64,000 bases of DNA from Lumnitzera littorea (GCA_024138015.1 JAMXBB010000007.1:67648421-67712420), one strand, 5' to 3'. Positions 48,630 to 62,249 are shown, counted from the stretch's first letter. A program made the numbers and translations. Notes: generated from the letters alone by a model not told the origin.

Positions 48630-50210
48630 CAACATACAAAAACTTTTGTCCTTGAAAGTTGAAAATTTACATACCTTTATCTTAAGATAACTTGAGGTAC
48701 CTTTTCCTAATCTCATCCCCTAGTTTCCAAGTTGCTTCCTTCTCTGTTTGACTTGAAAACTACACTTTAACATAGGGTATCCACCTTCTTCTAAGCTCCT
48801 AAACTTTGGTGTTTACTATCTTAATAGGTCACTCAACTATAGACAAGTTTGGCTACAAGTTTAAGGACTCCACATCAATAATCTATACATGATCTTCTTC
48901 TTTTTGGCTTAGGTCAGGTTTTTTTGTACTGCCTCAACATCGAAACATGAAATACATTATGCACTCCTTCTGGTCTTAGAGGAAGTTCCAGTCTGTAAGC
49001 TATATTTATGATTCTTTTAACTATCCTTAAGGGTCCTACATACCTTGGGGTTAATTTTCCCCTAAGTCCAAACCTCATCACTCCTTTTGCTAGAGATACC
49101 TTCAATGGCACTCGCTCCCCCACTTAGAACTCTAAGGATCGACATTGCTTATCTACATAACTTTTTTATCGACTTTGGGCAACTTGCATCCTTTGCCTAA
49201 TTAGTTTGACCTTATCTACTATTTCTTACAACAAGTTAGGGCCCAAATTTGCCTCTTACCTACTTCATCCCAATGAATGAGAGATCTGCACTTCCGACCA
49301 AACAATTCTTCATAAGGAGCCATTTGAATTATTACCTAATAACTGTTACTGTATCCAAATTCCACTAAAGGTAGTTGTTCATCCCATTAGCCTCTAAAAT
49401 TAAGGGTACACACTCTTAACAACCTTCAAAATTTGTATGGTCCTCTTCGACTGTCCATAAGTTTCAAATGGAAGGCAATACTAAATTGAAGCTTCATACC
49501 CAATGTTTTATGCAAGCTTTTCCAAAATTTGCTAACAAATCGAGTATCCCCATCGAATGTTATAGTCATTGGTACCCCATGTAGTCTTACCAACTCCCCA
49601 ATATATAGTTTAGCAAGCTTATCCAATAAGTACTTATTATTGATCAGAATAAAGCAAGTTAACTTCGTTAATCTATCAACTATCACCTAAACCGTATTAT
49701 GTTTACCCAAGGTCTTAGGAAGAGCAATGACCAAGTCCATAGTACTGGTAACGATTGTAACTCTCTCGCTTACTTATAATGTTCTATCCTAATGAGCTGG
49801 TACGTTTGGCACCTAAATACATATTCAACAATTTCTCTCTTCATATGATTTCACCAATAATTGATGCTCAGATCCCTATACATCTATGTACTACCAAGAT
49901 ATACTATATACCCTGAGTAATGTACCTCTCTTAATAGTTCAGTTTTCAATTCTAGTTTAGTCAAAACACATAGTCTGCCCTTGTACCTCAAAACTCCTTC
50001 TGGATCCACACTAAACTCAGTGTCTTTACCAACTTCCATTTTTCTCTTAATCTCTTGAGTGACCTCACCTTCTATTTGGGCTACCTTAATTTGGTCTATT
50101 AGGGTAGGCTGCATTTGTAAACTTACTAATCTAGCACTCACATCTCTAGTAAGAATTTCAAGTTCTAATCTATGCATCTCTTTAAGTAAGGGTCGCTGAA
50201 AGATTATCAT
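48630..50210 (-). pseudogene. Tekay-like integrase relic with chromodomain-like tail
   Basis: N-terminal part at 49884-50210 (LISLQMQPTLIDQI-type region, DPEGVLRYKGRLCV). Catalytic core at 49426-49686 (MIVDRLTKLTCFI, YIGELVRLHGVPMTITFDGD, FWKSLHKTLGMKLQFS). C-terminal part at 48914-49123 (LTPRYVGPLRIVKRI, YRLELP, VHNVFHVSMLRQY). A weak chromodomain-like segment (NREGSNLETRG) follows near 48700-48800, beyond a stop. Confidence 0.88.
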
Positions 50211-50238
50211 ACAGACTAAGTTTCCTTGCTGCTTCTAC

Positions 50239-51420
50239 TCAAGCATTAACCACCATATTAGCTTTCCCCAGGTGGTACTGAATAACCAAATCATAATCTT
50301 TGATTAACTCTAGCCATCGTCTCTGTCTAATATTCAAATCCCTTTGGATAAAGAAGTACTTAAGACTCTTATGGTTTATGAACACTTTACACTTCTCTCC
50401 TACCAAGTAACATCTCCAAAGCTTCAGTATGTAAACCACTGCTGCTAACTCTAAGGCATGAACTAAGTTGGTTCTTTTCATAAGGTTTGAGTTGGCAGAA
50501 AGCATAAGCTATTACTTTGCCATTCTGCATTAACACACATCCCAGACCTTGAATTAAGGCATTACTATAGATCATAAACTCCTCACCATCACAAGGTAGA
50601 GCTAACACCGAAGCTGATACTAACTTATCCTTTAACTATTGAAAACTGCACTCAGATTTGTCATCCTACTCAAATTTAACTCCTTTTTGAGTAAGACGAG
50701 TTAAAGGAGCTGCCATCCTTAAAAATCCTTCCATAAGCTTTCTATAATAGCTTATTAAGCCCAAGAAGCTTTTGATTTCTAACACAGCTTTAGGTTGTGA
50801 CCAATCAACTACAGGTCTAATTGTCTCTAGATCCACTACAACTCCATCCTTATTTACAATATAGCTTAAAAATGCTACATGCTCCAACTAAAACTCGCAC
50901 TTGCTAAACTTTGCAAGCATCCTTTCTTTCCTTAGCTTACTTAGTAAAATTATCAAGTGTTGCTCATGTTCTTCCTTTCTTTTAGAATAAACAAGTATGT
51001 CATTTATGAAAACTACTATGAACCTATCTAAATATTCTTCGAATACCCTATTCATTAAGTCCATAAATGTTGCTAGAGCATTAGTAAGACCAAAGGGCAT
51101 AACTAGGAACCCGTATAACCCATACTGGTTTGAAGGTAGTTTTCTCTATATTTTATAGTTTCACCTTCAATTGATAGTAATCAAATCTCATATCTATTTC
51201 AGAGAAACTTATTGTCCCTACAACTGGTCGAAGAGATCATCTATTCTAGGGAAAGGATACTTATTCTTAATGGTTACCTAATTCAAATTTCAGTAATTTA
51301 TGCACATCGCATGCTACCATCCTTCTTCTTTACAAAGAGAACTGGAGATCCCTAAGGTGAGGAACTTGTCCTGATAAAACCCTTATCTTGTACTTCTTAC
51401 AGCTACTTCTTTAACTCAAC
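50239..51420 (-). pseudogene. Tekay-like reverse transcriptase and RNase H relic
   Basis: RT: VKKKDGSMR-type and YPFPRIDDLFDQLQG segments near 51250-51350, MPFGLTNALATFMDLMNRVF at 51041-51100, then VVFINDILVYSK, where the catalytic FIDD is FIND (second active-site Asp lost). The RT thumb and connection follow at 50666-50887 (RPVVDWSQPKAVLEIKSFLG). RNase H: YSNALIQGLGCVLMQNG near 50530-50570, FINHKSLKYFFIQRDLN and LIKDYDLVIQYHLGKANMV near 50240-50385. Confidence 0.92.
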
Positions 51421-51719
51421 TAATTCTATGGGTGCCATTATATAGGCTAGCTTGGAAATAGGGGCAGTACTTGAACCAAGTCTATTCTGAACTCAATTTC
51501 TCTATCTAGGGATAAACCAAGAAAGTCTTTTGGAAAAACATCTGGGAATTCCCACACTACTTGCATCCACTCTAACCTCCCAACTTCAATAGTATTCACT
51601 ACTAAGGCAACTAAAATAGGCTTTTCCCATAACTCATAAGTAATACACTAAGTAAGCCTCTGAGATTTTACAAAAGTTACTACTATATTATAACAATCTA
51701 TGGTAGCATGATGCCTTGA

Positions 51720-53660
51720 TAGCCAATCCACTTTTAGGATGATATTAAAAGCTAACATATCTAACACCATCAAATCCACCATCAATATTCTGCCTTCTAC
51801 CACTACTTCAACATTCTATCATATTCTATCCATAATTATCCCACTCTCCAAAGGAGTAATTACGGACAAAGGGGTAATTAAGGGTACAACACACAAACCA
51901 CAAGCAGAAACAAATGACTCAATAATATAAGAATGCGAAGCACTAATATCAAATAAGACATGGACACAATGGTTAAGGATAGTAAGCATACCTACCATAG
52001 TGTTTGTCTCTAGGGTGTCTTAGTGCTGTAAGGCTAAGACCTTAACTAGAGTTCTTTAGCAAGGTCCTAGCTACTAAGGTTGAGTTATACAAGTGGGGAC
52101 CTAACACCTAATCGATTGGCTTCTCTATGGTACTAAGTTTCTTGTCTCCTTACAAACCATGACTCGATAACCCCTCTACTGGCACTTAAAATAGAAACCC
52201 TGGTATAAGAGAATGGGTTCCTTACAATCCTTACTAACATGATTGGTCTTACCATACAAAAGCATGTACACAAAGTCCATTTATGAGCATGGATGTTATG
52301 CAAGCAGAAACAATAGGTACATCTTACCAATACCGGCATAAGCAGTTTAATCAGTACAGGTACTGGCTACATGGTTGGTTGGGGTAGTGCAAATACTAGC
52401 TTGCCACCTCCTTCTCTAATCATAATACCCTAGGTAGTCTTTTAAATATGTTAGGTATCCCATAGCTTGGCATCGATCTCTTAACCAAAACTATCTTCCC
52501 TCTCTATGCTAGCAACTCTTTTTCTTTTCATCTCCTACTCTAAGCTTACTATCATTTCTACAGTATCTACATAGGTAGTGACTCTGAACGTTACCATCCT
52601 CTCTTATAATTCTAGTTCCAAACCAAAGATGAACCTTCTTGCTTTAGACCTCTCGTCATTCCCCTGAGCTTCTAGTAAGAATCGAGCTAGGTGGTTTAGT
52701 TCCACCTTATACTCTACCACCGATCTATTACCATGTTATAAGGCCTAGTAAGCGAACTCCATTTAATCTCTAGTGCCAATAAGGGAAAACTTACCAAAGA
52801 AGAGTTGTTTAAAACTATCCCAAGTAGTAAGACTAGGGACCAACAACCAGCTACCTCTCAATTAGTCCAAGGTGTACTTTCCCACCACTGCATTGCTTTC
52901 TCCTTAAGGAAAAAGGTGCCATAGGATACCTTCATCTCATCTAGTACCTCAACCATAGCAAAACACTTTCTAATGTTGGTTATCTAACCTTCAACACCAG
53001 TTGGGCCATTTGGCTTAGGATAGAAGTCTTTAGCCAGCTTAATAAAATGATCAAAAGCATTTCATCTAGGCTACCTACCACCATTACCATTTTATTGCAA
53101 CATGCCTTTCCTGACTACACAACTTAGCATTGCCCTGGATCACCTGCATATTCCTCTAGAACTATTGTTGTTGTTGCATCATTACTCTAATCATGGCATT
53201 CATAGCATTCAACACCTACATAGTAGTCACCATGTCCTATCCCTAGCCTTAGTTTATGAAAGGCATACCCCAATTAGGATAAGTTTGCTCTTATCCGTAG
53301 TTCTGCTGAGGATGGGTTTAGTCCAAGACAGGTGGTATTTGAGGGGCCTACGGTTACTTCTAACCTGGCTGTAGCATACCCACTTTGAAGGATACTAACC
53401 TTAAACTGGTAAGGGAAGGCGGTTTGGGTTGGTGACCTAATCACCTTAGGGATGAGAAGAGGAGCTAAATGTGACTTCATGTCTAAGCATACTATAAGAA
53501 AGGAGATAACAATAAGGTATCCAAATAAACAATTAGCTTTAAAAAGGATAGATAAAGAAGAAAGCAAGGGAATGGGACAAACAAGAGATTTAATAAGGAA
53601 AGAATAACTAACTAAAGGAAATAACACCAAACAACCACTCATAAAGAAAAGCATACACTA
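51720..53660 (-). pseudogene. Tekay-like gag and protease relic
   Basis: Gag core segments on the minus strand: EFAYQAL and HGNRSVVEYKVELNHLARFL (about 52680-52780), then RRFIFGLELEL and VTTYVDTVEM. A zinc-knuckle remnant ends GKTNHVSKDCKEP near 52210-52250. Protease near 51830-51960 reads HVLFDISASHSYI, where DSGASHSFI is usual. Frames shift often. Confidence 0.78.
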
Positions 53661-53780
53661 CTACTAAAGTTTCCTTTCTAAGTTTTAAACATATTATGCC
53701 ATGTCTTCCAAGCTTGGTTTTATATGTTTCATACTAAATTCTCTAAGATTCATAACCTATGGCTCTGATACCACTAAAGT

Positions 53781-55912
53781 TATAACAACTCAGAACCTAT
53801 GCGACTATAGCTTATTACATATCCTTATAAACTACTAATACGTCAACCATCCTAAACATCCAATCTGCTGAAAATCTCTCTAAAACTTTCATGATATCTG
53901 CTAATGCCATTTACATTCTCCAAATAATAATAAGCAGGATGTTTCTAAACATTTAGTAACCACTATTAAATACATAAACTAAATCTTAGAAATTTCACTT
54001 TACTCTAAAATAAAGAGATACCATGTTTTGATTTGATAGCATTCTTGTAGCAATAATAGAAACATATTATTCTAAGAATTCAATCTCAACATTCACCATT
54101 CAACTACATCATAAGAACATGACTAGGAGAAGTCTTAAGTGACTTTCTACTAACCTAAGGAAAACGAAAACAAGTTTTGTACTCCAATAACTAGAAAATT
54201 GCTAAACAAAACTAGGTAGATCCACTTCCATCATCGTAATAACAATAATAGTCATAACACCACATAGCATCCTCATACAAGTTAGGATCACCATAGTTAA
54301 AATCCTCGTATCCCTCATCACTTGTGCCTAAAACTAAAAACAAGGAATTCCCCAAAGGGCGAGCAAAGCCCAATATAGGATATTTATACACATGGACATG
54401 AGTAAGAAAAATTTTATAAGCACATACATTTCCTTATAACTAATGCATCAACCACAAATTTTTAATCCTTATTTTAGTCCAACAACCAACATTGTTTTGC
54501 TGTCCTAAAAATTAGAGTAACTAATGACTCCAAGCAACCAATATATAATACTATATAAATATAGATGTTGAGTGCCAACACCCTAGAAATCAAGAATCCA
54601 CCTAAAATTACCTGAATCGTTTCAATGTGGAACTCCACTCTGAACACCATTGCTCAAATATCATCAAGGTGCCATCCTAATATCACCAATCCCTTAGGCC
54701 TAACCAAGCACAAGCAACATACAATTATTAAGGCCATATATTAATTAAGTATGGTTAATTTTCTAGCCAACAATTACATGCATAAACATCAAACAATATC
54801 CCGTTCCTGTTTCCTAAGAGTAACTCGTAGAGTCTATGTTAGAGATATTTATAGTATCAATACTTGTAGTACAACATAAAGACAATGCTTTAGAATTTTT
54901 TTGCTTGTCTAACTAAGTTGTTGAGTCTAAACTTAACATTCCTTAGATTTCAAATCCAGTTTGAACTTCTAAACTAACTTAGGATCGATTTGGTTGCACT
55001 TTAGAAGGCTAAGGAATAAGAAATAAGGAGAAAGGAAGAAGTTACAAGACCATGTTTAGGGATTACAACCTTGGACCTTCGTTGCAATTCCCTTCCAAAA
55101 ACCATGACAAGATGATGCCCAGGGATCATGGTCATAGATCTTTGCCATGATCCTCTCAGCCTCAAATTCCTTAAAATTTCCTCGCTCACACTTCATTCTA
55201 ATACACCCTTAAGGACTTCGGAGCAATATCACACCTATGTTCTTAGGCCATGTTCCCTTATTTCACAACTCTCCTCTAAAACCCAATTCCTTTACAACAC
55301 AACCCATCACCAACACAACCCCACCTTCCAATCAACCTCATTAACAACCTCAATCTCCTAAACAAATTATTCTCCTCGTTTGAAAATCAATCACTAGCTA
55401 TTAACAAATCTAAATCTTAATTAATCTCTCTGATAAATCACCAAAAACTAAAAATAACAATAAATCAAGATCAGAAACTTACCATAGGGGCTGATATTTA
55501 ACCCTCCCTTCAATTTGTCGTTATTTAGGACCCCAAATAAATTATGAAAATTCATATATCCCCTTGCCTTAAGTGGAAAACGAATTTTTCTAACACCGAA
55601 CTTATGAGATTTACTAAAACAACATCATAGATCACACTTACCTTGATTTCCTTCATCAATCTAAAAAGTTACCATTGAATTCTTGTTCAATCTTACGTAA
55701 GAGTTTCTATTCAAATCAGTAGTACATATGAGGGGTAGGAAAAGAATGACCTTTGCCCCAGTCCTTTACTTTTATAGGGCTAGGATTTTCAGTCTTTATG
55801 AAATGCCAACAATACTTTCTCACTCTCTATTACTCCCTTTTTATTTTATAATTCTTTTACCTATTATTTCATTATTATTATTATTCTCTCCTTTTTTTTC
55901 TTAGCTTTTATA
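53781..55912 (-). repeat. 5' LTR (minus sense) of the Tekay-like element
   Basis: Homologous along its length to 46547-48622. Both terminal dinucleotides are altered on the plus strand: it begins TATAACAACTC (TG to TA) and ends cttttata (CA to TA). Confidence 0.88.
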
Positions 55913-56098
55913 GTTAATTGTAAATTTTGTAATGTCTATGAGACAAATGAAGATTTACTATTATGCATCCTTGAACTTAACCCATTTGGTTTGCAACTTT
56001 GGTTATGAAAATAGACATATAACAAGTTGCAACTCTTGATGATTGGCTCAAACATGTGTAACTACAATTCTACGTAGTAAAATGGAGTCCACAAAAAA

Positions 56099-56336
56099 TT
56101 CTATCATTCAATCACTCAAAAGTGATCATATAAATAGTCACTTTTGACTTCAATAAATCACCCTTAATTTACAAACATAATGTCTATCAACAGTAAAAGA
56201 AGCTATGGATAGCTTCTACGAGATAGTCTTTTCTTTGCTATCAACAATTTTGTTTTTATAGTTGATGGGTATGATTTACTATAAATCAATAGTGATTTAC
56301 TAAACTCAAAATGACCATACTAACCGAACTATAGAA
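56099..56336. mobile_element. MITE-like foldback element, copy 2
   Basis: The left end ttctatcattcaatcact pairs imperfectly with the right end (reverse complement ttctatagttcggttagt). It shares inner words with 44055-44327, so the two form a small family. An inverted aagctat..atagctt lies near the centre in both. Confidence 0.68.
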
Positions 56337-57407
56337 ATCCCCAGAGTTCTATAGTACTTTTGCTATAATATTTACAGTTCTTTGGTGCATTAGGAAGTAA
56401 AGATGCTCTAGGATTTTTAACTCAAGCATTATGGATGTCATTAATGCTATTAATTTTTGTGAAATAGCACTTAATAAATTTAGGTTGGTAAAGTTGGGAA
56501 GTAGTAAAGTATTGCAACATGGATGTTTTCAACAACACCAATTACTAACGAATCCACTATAAGCATCATACTCGATAATAAGTCTATTGTCCATATCCCT
56601 TTCCTGTTTGCCTTAAGTGGCTCTTAGAAAGGTCCCTTTTTCTTTTTGCATATTGGATGGGAGTTGAATTCTCATCTTATTCTAAGCCCTTTTAGAGATT
56701 CATAGTCCTTAAAAAATATCTACTTGTTATTACGATAATATTTTTTATTAATTTTTTTAATGAAATTTAATATTATTAATTATTATAAGAGAAAGAAAAC
56801 CAAGAAAGAATAGATATTATTTATTGTAAGACAAGCAATAAATGCAACTTGAAAAGAAAAGGATTCGAATGAGAATTGAATATGAGCCCTCAAATTTATA
56901 TGGCACATATGATATGTATGAATAAAGCTCGAGTGAAATTGCAATTCCAATTTGCATTCTCTTTCCCATGTTTGAAAATACTTTTGGAAGAAAAAATAGC
57001 AATTCCTTCTAAGTTAATTGTGGCTTCAAGGGAAGTCATATTCTACATTTGAGGGGTTTAAATTGTAATTTTATTCGCACTTCATTAATTAGACCTCTAA
57101 CCCAATTATGCCATCCAATAATCAAGGTTGTTTTGTACAAACACTATACTCATTCCATTTTATTTAAAATATATTACAACCAAACGTAAATGATTGAGAG
57201 TGTTTTTGATAATTACTAAAATATATGCATTCCATTTTATTCAAAATACCTTACAACCAAACATAATATTTGAATGGTATCATGATTTCATTGGCATTTC
57301 CAATCACAAGAATGAACTTGTCATTCCAATTCTCGCTTTATTTCATTCTATTCCATTATATTTCATATAATTATATCCTTGCTAGAGGTTGTTTAAAAAT
57401 TTTATTT
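56337..57407. other. AT-rich intergenic DNA
   Basis: No gene seen. Two similar sentences around 57140-57175 and 57225-57260 (attccattttatt, acaaccaaac) form a short direct repeat about 85 bases apart. Confidence 0.5.
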
Positions 57408-57720
57408 GAGAATTCTCTTAAAGCAAGTAATGTAATAGCAATGCTTGATGCTGTCAAAATTGCAGTGTAAAAGGGTTGGGAAGTTATAGTAATGGAGATG
57501 GACAACGTGATTGTGTATAATGCTATGATCTCCCTTACAAAGACTATGTATTATTTGAACACCTATCTTGTTGATATAAGAGCTCTCTTACCAAGATTCA
57601 AGTGAATCAATTCTATTTAATGAGGAAATAAGTGGACAAGACAGAATCCCAAACAAGAAAGAAAATATGTCCAACGGATTCATTTTTTAATCCTTAATCC
57701 TCATTGAAAGCAATTATCAC
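57408..57720 (+). pseudogene. RNase H-like (RVT_3 type) gene relic
   Basis: The frame reads VIAMLDAVKIAV, a stop, then KGWEVIVMEMDNVIVYNAMI and YLVDIRALLPRFK, followed in another frame by NQFYLMRK and VDKTESQTRK. This resembles the plant RNase H-like domain found alone or at the end of non-LTR retroelements (ALREAV..GW..VIVE.DN..V, ..DIR.LL..F, ..R..NKVAD..AK). At least one stop and one shift make it a relic. Confidence 0.4.
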
Positions 57721-57767
57721 TGTTGATTCCAATGGTGTGTCAAATCGTTTAATTTTAGGGTTGTGCT

Positions 57768-59122
57768 AAAGTTTACACTTTAATTTTATCATTTTTTATA
57801 ATTATATACCTATAGTTTTGACTTTTTTAATTATACTTTCAAGATTTAGAACTTGATAATGATTAAGGCCAGGTTATAGGATTTAAAAAAAAAACGATGG
57901 AAAACCCAACCCAGGAACAATAAATTATATATTATTAATTTATGATTTGATTATTATTGCTAAAAGAAAAAAAAAAAAAAAAAGAATGCCCATGTGTTTA
58001 GTATTAGTGTAGAAGACTATTGTGGCATCTTGTTCTTCCCATTTTCTTTATCATAAAACACTATTATAGTATTTTATTTGATTGTAGAGGACTATTAATA
58101 TGATATTATAATTTGAAGATGTTCGAATAATCAAGTGTACTATTAGGAAATTTTGAAGTACCATAGAGTCCTTTGAATGATGGATTTTGTTTCTTTAAAT
58201 GTATTGTTACATATTTTAAGAACAAACATTAAGTTTTGGTTGTTTGTTTGCAACATCTACTTCATTATTTTTTTTAAACTAAGGCTTTATGCAAATGTAA
58301 ATTATGGCAAGGATAAGTGTATCGGTTTTTCAATTTAAAAACCAGCCAGCAGTCATAGCCTTAGTTATTATAACCATAGATACACTATGATTTGTGAATG
58401 TTGCATAGATTTTCATAATTATGTTTGTAAAGTTATTGTAATTACACATTTTTTTTATACGTTTCATTGCTACCATTAGCATTTCCTTAATTAAAGAAGA
58501 AGAAGAAGAAGAAGAAGAAGAAGAAGAAGAAGAAGATCAAGGTTTTTAATGGGTCTAGTCGGGTCTGGTTTTAGATTAGCTTTTTTTTAATAGTCACAGA
58601 TTGCGAGTTACTCCTTAAAAACCTTATAAAGTTTTTCACGAGTTTTGGAAAATGATTAACACAACCGAGATAAATTCGGGTTTTTTAAAACCCATTCCAA
58701 AACCACTCCCTTTGCATCCTTACCATCTACACTTAAGTTAACTACACTTCATACCATTAATATAGTTAGCACGATTAGTAATAGGCCGTCCACGGGCTTA
58801 AGAGGGTTACGCAATCTCCATAGGCTATAGGCATTTACCTATGACCACTAATGATCTAACAACTCATATTTTTAAAGTAAGTTGTGATTTACTGTTTTAT
58901 AAAAGTTGGTCAGCGGCTACCTATAGGGGGTCATCAATCTCTTTAAGATTATGAGCAACCACTCCATTAGTTGATTGTATTTACTAGATTAATAGAGTGA
59001 ATTAGAGTTGACTAAATTATAAATTATAACAATTAAATCTTTGATTTGGTGTATAAATAAATAAATTAAAATTTTAGGTGTATAATTATAAAAAATGATA
59101 AAGCTAAAATGTAAATCATGAT
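57768..59122. repeat. Inverted repeats bounding a 1.35 kb block
   Basis: 57775-57830 (tttacactttaattttatca, then ttttttataattatatacct) is matched inverted by 59055-59118 (aggtgtataattataaaaaatgataaagctaaaatgtaaa). The arms are about 50-60 bp and the loop contains no coding region. It could be a non-autonomous DNA transposon; no TSD was found. Confidence 0.55.
58494..58536. repeat. (AAG)n microsatellite
   Basis: About fourteen perfect AAG units, inside the inverted-repeat-bounded block. Confidence 0.95.
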
Positions 59123-60099
59123 ATGTAAATGATGATATTGACTTTTTCCTTTTCTACGTACTTTTAAGGTGTATTAACTATATTTGCTATTCAATGTAAG
59201 TACCTTTCATTTGGGCGAAATAATAAAATAAAAACACGGCAAAAAAGGTTTCGTCCTACACCTACATAAAAGGGGACTAAAATAAAAGAGACCACTCACC
59301 AAATCTTCATTTGAGGATTTGGTTTCCCTGAGGACAAGAAAATTGTGGATCCCAATTTCATCTGGGAAGAAAAAATAAAAAAGTGGAAGAATCAAACATT
59401 TTTTATAAAGAAGTAGGTAAGCAAGTCTCAAGAATCAAAAGGGTATTCATTTCCTCAATCCTCATGAATCAAGAGCCTATTCATTTCCTCAATCACAAAA
59501 AATAGGCATCGAGTTTTAGTCAAACAAGGACTCTACCCCACCACGTTCAACAAGGCCACCCATGTGATTCCAATAATGCTCATACAAAGAAGCTGCACTC
59601 CACATGTGGACGTGCCTTTAAAGATAAAGAAATCTAAAAATAAGCATATGTGAACAATGTGTCAATTACATGTTCATATTTTTACATAGTTTTCTTAAAA
59701 ATGCTTCACCGAATTTACTACTTAATAATAAGACATATATAATTTCCAAAATATGAAGTGCACTCTTCGTGTCAAATAAAAATGTATCAGAAAACCGTAA
59801 AAATCAAGAAAATAGATGTATAGATGTTGATTACATCTAGAATTAGGCAAGAAACCTTTTCAGGCTCAACTATTAAAGCCGTGAACCAGTCTAAATTACT
59901 TCTCTTTTGTTAAATTTATATGTTTTATGTATTCACTTTGAGTCCATAAACTCAAGAATTAAGTAGTTGTACTCTGATTTATTTATTATGATAAATGTTA
60001 GACGAATTTGTTATCTTATCTATACAAAACTATAACCCATTTGTACTGCCGTATTAGTGATGTGGGATAGCAAAACTAAAACGATATCATCGGTGAAAG

Positions 60100-60131
60100 T
60101 ATATATATATATCTGTGTGTGTGTGTGTGTT
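60100..60131. repeat. Compound (AT)n-(TG)n microsatellite
   Basis: About six AT units, a C interruption, then about nine TG units. Confidence 0.92.
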
Positions 60132-60625
60132 TATTTGTGTGTATATATGTATATCGAACCAAGCAAACTTTGAAGGTATTTTTATTTCTTGTGATGTTAA
60201 CAGTAATACATTAAATGTCTAATTCACATGAAAATAATTTCACTACTATTCAATTTTTTTTCCCTAATGTTCAATAATTTTTTTTTTAATTTTATTAGGA
60301 ACGCACCATGGGTGATTTGGGACTCACCTAATTGGATTATGTTGGAGTGATCGAGTCTACACCCAGTATGCTGATTTTAGGCCGGTTCATGAGTTAAGAC
60401 TGGCCTATGCTGAGTCCTAGCAACATTCTAACTGTAATTATGCATACAATAGTTATCGCTTGTCAAATTTGCTGCTGCAAGTGTTATGATTATCAGCCTA
60501 CACAAAATTACATTTAGGTCCTTGGAGCAAACTTATATAATTACATGTATATCAATAATATTGAATTGTAACGAAAATTTGGTGCTTTATTATATGATTT
60601 AAAAAGTATATTATTCACATAAATT

Positions 60626-60649
60626 AATATATATATATATATATATATA
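60626..60649. repeat. (AT)n microsatellite
   Basis: About twelve AT units. Confidence 0.9.
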
Positions 60650-61276
60650 AATGAAACAAGAGACGTTAGTTTGCGATGATTATGTAGAAAACATATATCC
60701 ACTATTACTTAAAAACTATCAGAATTTCTATTTTTCCTTTTTTCCCTCTAGAACGTCTAAATTATTCCATAGTTTTCAGCTACTCATCATATGGGTACCC
60801 TTTGCTAGTTATTTTATTATGTAGGGAACATACAAATGATTGCGAATTAGGAACGATGATCCCACATAAAAATCGCTGTTGCACCTAATTGTCCAACCTT
60901 CTTTTGAATTGTCCCGGGCGTCGGATTTGCGATTGTCTTATTAAAATGGCTACAAATAAAGTTTAGCCACTCATTTTTATACCGTTGTCTGTTATCTAAT
61001 TTTAACAAGACAGATTTTAATTGTATTAATATATCATATATCTTAATAAATAATAAATAAATATCATTAAAATTTTTATATATAAAGATATAAATATATT
61101 ATTATTAATATATATCTAAATATGATTAAGAATACTTATTATTCATTAAATCACATGACATCATTCTCATGTATCTTGTTTCAATTTTAATATATTCCCC
61201 CAATGAAAGCACCGTGTTCAAATTTTCAAAAACGCGTGCTTGGGACATCGACATGTGGGTCATGCGCTTAAAATCA

Positions 61277-61299
<23 letters not shown>
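61277..61299. repeat. (AT)n microsatellite
   Basis: About eleven AT units. Confidence 0.9.
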
Positions 61300-61308
<9 letters not shown>

Positions 61309-61993
61309 CACAACATATTAGAATAATCCAAGGCAAGCTTTTTCTTTTTCTCTTTCTTTTTCTTTTTCTTTTTTTTTTTTATTTTCCTTTCACTTTTTGC
61401 TAACAACTTCAACTTGTTCATATTCTGTTCAGATAGATACATACAAATCGCATCAAATCTTTCTAAAACTTCTATTTTTCACTTCTTTCCATCATGCCAA
61501 AAATCGGAATCCTCATTTTGTGCAGTAAGGACCCGTGAATATCCTCAGAGTTCGAACGCTTTAATGAAGTCGGTTCATCTTTTACATAACCAAATTCACA
61601 AAATGATATGACACCATTTTATTTTTCACTTTTTACTAACTATATTACAACCTAAAAAAAAAAGATCCAAGTTTGATCCATCCTCATAAATAACAGATCA
61701 ACTAGCATTTCTATCAATAAAATATAACAACCTTAACAATATAACCTATTATAGAGTTTACCCACTAACTACTTATCTAAACACTTGGCATACCAATATA
61801 AATGATTTTCCTTTTCTATTGGCTGTTTTTTGTTTTTGCTTTTACAGATGGACCTCAACCTTCCACATTATAAAAATTAAAAAATAAAAAAAAAAATTTT
61901 GTTATTATTATATATTTTTTTTTTTTAAAAAAAAAAGGTGCTTGCCATAATGTCTCACGGGGTCTTGCATCTGTCCTTGGTAAATCACTGATC

Positions 61994-61999
61994 TTTATT
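61994..61999 (-). terminator. Candidate polyadenylation signal of the JAZ gene
   Basis: AATAAA on the minus strand, about 250 bases after the JAZ stop codon, a normal plant 3' UTR length. Confidence 0.45.
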
Positions 62000-62249
62000 G
62001 GAAGATAACATTAAGATTGCTTTGCAACTTGGGCACATCCATCATAGCAAGTAAAATCACACATGCATATAAATTTGGACAGAGTTAATCCAGAAATTGA
62101 TAGCACAATTACTACACAGTTAGATCTAAGCTAGCTCGATGATAATAATCAAAACCAAGGACAAGCTACTAAAGATTGACACAAAGAAACCAGACTTTGT
62201 CATCTATGAGGCTTATACATATCTGCTAATTTATTCCTAACATCTGAAA

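Larger units (their letters stand above)
46547..55912 (-). mobile_element. Ty3-gypsy LTR retrotransposon with about 2.1 kb LTRs (Del/Tekay-like), decayed
   Basis: Homologous LTRs at 46547-48622 and 53781-55912 bound the element, and a perfect TSD gttaa lies at 46542-46546 and 55913-55917. On the minus strand: PBS TGGTATCAGAG (53763-53773), gag, zinc knuckle remnant, protease, RT, RNase H, integrase with a chromodomain-like tail, then a PPT (ttgggaggaa, 48623-48632) beside the 3' LTR. Long LTRs and the integrase tail suit the Del/Tekay chromoviruses. Stops and frameshifts occur throughout. Confidence 0.92.
59123..61990. other. AT-rich intergenic DNA downstream of the JAZ gene
   Basis: No gene recognised. 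It contains several simple repeats: (AT)n then (TG)n at 60100-60131, (AT)n at 60626-60649 and 61277-61299, and a CT/T-rich tract at about 61340-61380. Confidence 0.6.

Noticed and set aside
53102..53654. Open frames on both strands near the Tekay-like PBS
   Set aside because: They lie in the leader and gag region of the retroelement and match nothing in these frames.
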